NCBI GenBank assembly: GCA_944389585.1 | Contig: CALXMW010000006.1 | Coordinates: 62,001-126,000, forward strand | Direction: 5' to 3' | DNA: 64,000 nucleotides | Origin: an uncultured Kiritimatiellota bacterium | Lineage (GTDB): Bacteria > Verrucomicrobiota > Kiritimatiellia > RFP12 > DVOR01 | Shown here: positions 63,009 through 64,000 of the stretch, piece by piece | How positions within the stretch are numbered: position 1 is the stretch's first letter | How the letters are laid out: the number at the start of each line of letters is the position of its first letter | The notes under the pieces: model-generated | Seen by the model: the letters and a program-made list of their open reading frames with translations, nothing else | The model's database searches: none | Told to the model about the DNA's origin: nothing | Position numbers and translations under genes: made by a program

Positions 63009-63042
63009 TCTCTTTTTTCGCCCTGTCATTTCCCCTTCACCT

Positions 63043-63076
63043 ACAAAACAAAAAGGCGACATCCACGGACGCCGCC
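63043..63076 (-). terminator. terminator of the right-edge polysaccharide gene
   Basis: Minus strand GGCGGCGTCC, loop GTG, GGATGTCGCC (10 pairs with two G-U), then TTTTTGTTTTG. Confidence 0.85.
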
Positions 63077-63096
63077 AAAACAGATTTGCAACGCCC

Positions 63097-64000
63097 TTAC
63101 TTTCCTCGCGGCCGCAATATCCGACGGAAAACAGAGACAATCCCAGAACCGCCGTTCACTTGCGTCGCGACGTCGGCGTGCTTCCACGCCTCCACTAAGC
63201 CATAGGGGAGGGAGAATTTCACCACCCGCTTCACGCGCTTAAAGAAGCCTGGATACGCCATCAGCGGTTCATCGATGACCATGCCATAGCGTGCCTTCAG
63301 CCATATACGCATGAGACCATATGGGACGAATTGTTTGATTATGGAATGCTTGGTCGTTTTGGCTTTAAGGCGATTCCCCATACGAACAACGGGGTCGTTT
63401 ATTTGGAATACGTTGGTGGGAGAGGATAATTGCTGTACCGCTTTCCCTCTTGTCGAATTGAGCACACGGCGAACTTCGGAATCCCAAAACGCAGCGGGTA
63501 CAAGATTGTCTTGTCCAAGCGGATCGTCAAAGGTAAACGCCGAAAGCATGTGATGGTCGGCATCCGTTGAGTATTGCATGAAGTATTCAAACGGCAGGCT
63601 GGCATCCATCGCGCGATAATCCATTTCGTCCAAGCGGTCTCCGAAAACTTTCCGCCATTTTCGGATGAAGTCCAGCGCGGCCTGCTGAATCAGCTCGATG
63701 ACGATTTTGCTGGGATAGTTGACTGCGGAATCATGTTCGAACACGGGCCGCGCCTTCCCGTTTCTGACGGCATAGCCCGTACAGCTGGGAGCGCAAGAGG
63801 AGAAAAAGAGTTCCCGTACCACGCCAGTGTTGCTCGGCTTGAAGTCATAGAAGCACGCGATTTCAATCCCGGCCTGGCGCGCACGACGATAGGCGATGTC
63901 TCCATTGGTATGAATATAAAGCGGCGTGAGGGGGATGCCATAGGAGGCCAGAATGGACTCGCTTCTGCAAGAATAACCGATGTCGACAGTTGCGTCCCGC
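63097..64000 (-). CDS. polysaccharide biosynthesis-associated protein (5' end outside window)
   Basis: The minus-strand frame stays open to base 64000, so at least 300 residues are visible and the N-terminus is missing. VDIGYSCRSESILASYGI near the visible start resembles the DIGYSGTIQ-type segment of HAD-like proteins found in capsule and O-antigen loci. The middle part (LMAYPGFFKRVKRVV, SLPYGLVEAWKHADV) is basic and may touch the membrane. Base composition is clearly lower in GC than the rest of the window, as often seen for horizontally exchanged glycan loci. Assignment is tentative. Confidence 0.6.
   Translation of the reverse strand, partial: RDATVDIGYSCRSESILASYGIPLTPLYIHTNGDIAYRRARQAGIEIACFYDFKPSNTGVVRELFFSSCAPSCTGYAVRNGKARPVFEHDSAVNYPSKIVIELIQQAALDFIRKWRKVFGDRLDEMDYRAMDASLPFEYFMQYSTDADHHMLSAFTFDDPLGQDNLVPAAFWDSEVRRVLNSTRGKAVQQLSSPTNVFQINDPVVRMGNRLKAKTTKHSIIKQFVPYGLMRIWLKARYGMVIDEPLMAYPGFFKRVKRVVKFSLPYGLVEAWKHADVATQVNGGSGIVSVFRRILRPRGK

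Overview
The window is a very GC-rich, gene-dense bacterial chromosome segment. The mix of genes suggests a Gram-negative member of the PVC group, most likely a gut-associated Verrucomicrobiota/Kiritimatiellota lineage; this is inference. Supporting signs are a PEP-CTERM protein, an Mla-type lipid transport operon with an outer-membrane-style lipoprotein, several surface-glycan glycosyltransferases, a secreted sialidase with LamG-like modules, DUF362 and DUF3332 proteins and an AAA/PD-(D/E)XK protein. The strong C bias at third codon positions gives very long open antisense frames (one of 1,945 codons). These are not genes.

Layout. 1-819: 3' part of a Dam-type adenine methyltransferase, lower in GC than its neighbours. 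996-7762 (+): lipoprotein, UDP-HexNAc dehydrogenase, CoA-disulfide reductase/rhodanese, glycosyltransferase, two tandem DUF3332 lipoproteins. 7814-14801 (-): PHP phosphoesterase; a glycan operon (GT4, acetyltransferase, GT8) behind a structured leader; a MurC-like ligase with a metal permease; a YitT-like membrane protein. 14883-18614 (-): epmA-uvrA. 18667-19671 (+): a structured RNA, then a PEP-CTERM protein. 19787-22747 (+): kinase, CorA, DUF2851. 22750-24531 (-): a QueH/Gfo-Idh-MocA fusion. 24640-27531 (+): beta-propeller/di-haem protein and a tandem RidA-like protein. 27593-30448 (-): metallophosphoesterase, ettA, ispF. 30567-33098 (-): gyrA. 33380-36057 (+): tRNA-Arg, stand-alone AICAR formyltransferase, lipoprotein, HTH-EIIA protein. 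36137-38605 gyrB, 38751-40094 gdhA, 40362-43547 sialidase (all +). 43556-44524 (-): DUF362. 44652-51569 (+): pheT, a structured RNA candidate, an unknown secreted protein and an Mla-like operon. 51621-53939 (-): RluA-type synthase, folC, a 67-residue protein. 54094-56586 (+): mutS. 56583-62812 (-): five-gene glycan operon led by an AAA/PD-(D/E)XK protein. 63097-64000 (-): 3' part of an AT-richer polysaccharide gene.

The most interesting item is a pair of homologous structured RNAs at 18700-18893 (+) and 11523-11687 (-). They share a 5' block and five helices whose base pairs differ between copies but still pair, and a conserved asymmetric internal loop. In one copy the apical 3' strand can pair with a downstream terminator; in the other the equivalent strand can pair with the Shine-Dalgarno of a glycosyltransferase operon. 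This looks like a riboswitch-type or other regulatory RNA tied to surface glycan/PEP-CTERM genes, and I do not recognise the class.

Promoters follow a clear pattern: TGTGG or TTTGC directly before a TATAAT-like -10, often with TTGCGN/TTGACA about 18 nt upstream. In at least seven genes the -10 lies only 6-10 nt before the start codon, which implies leaderless or near-leaderless mRNAs.
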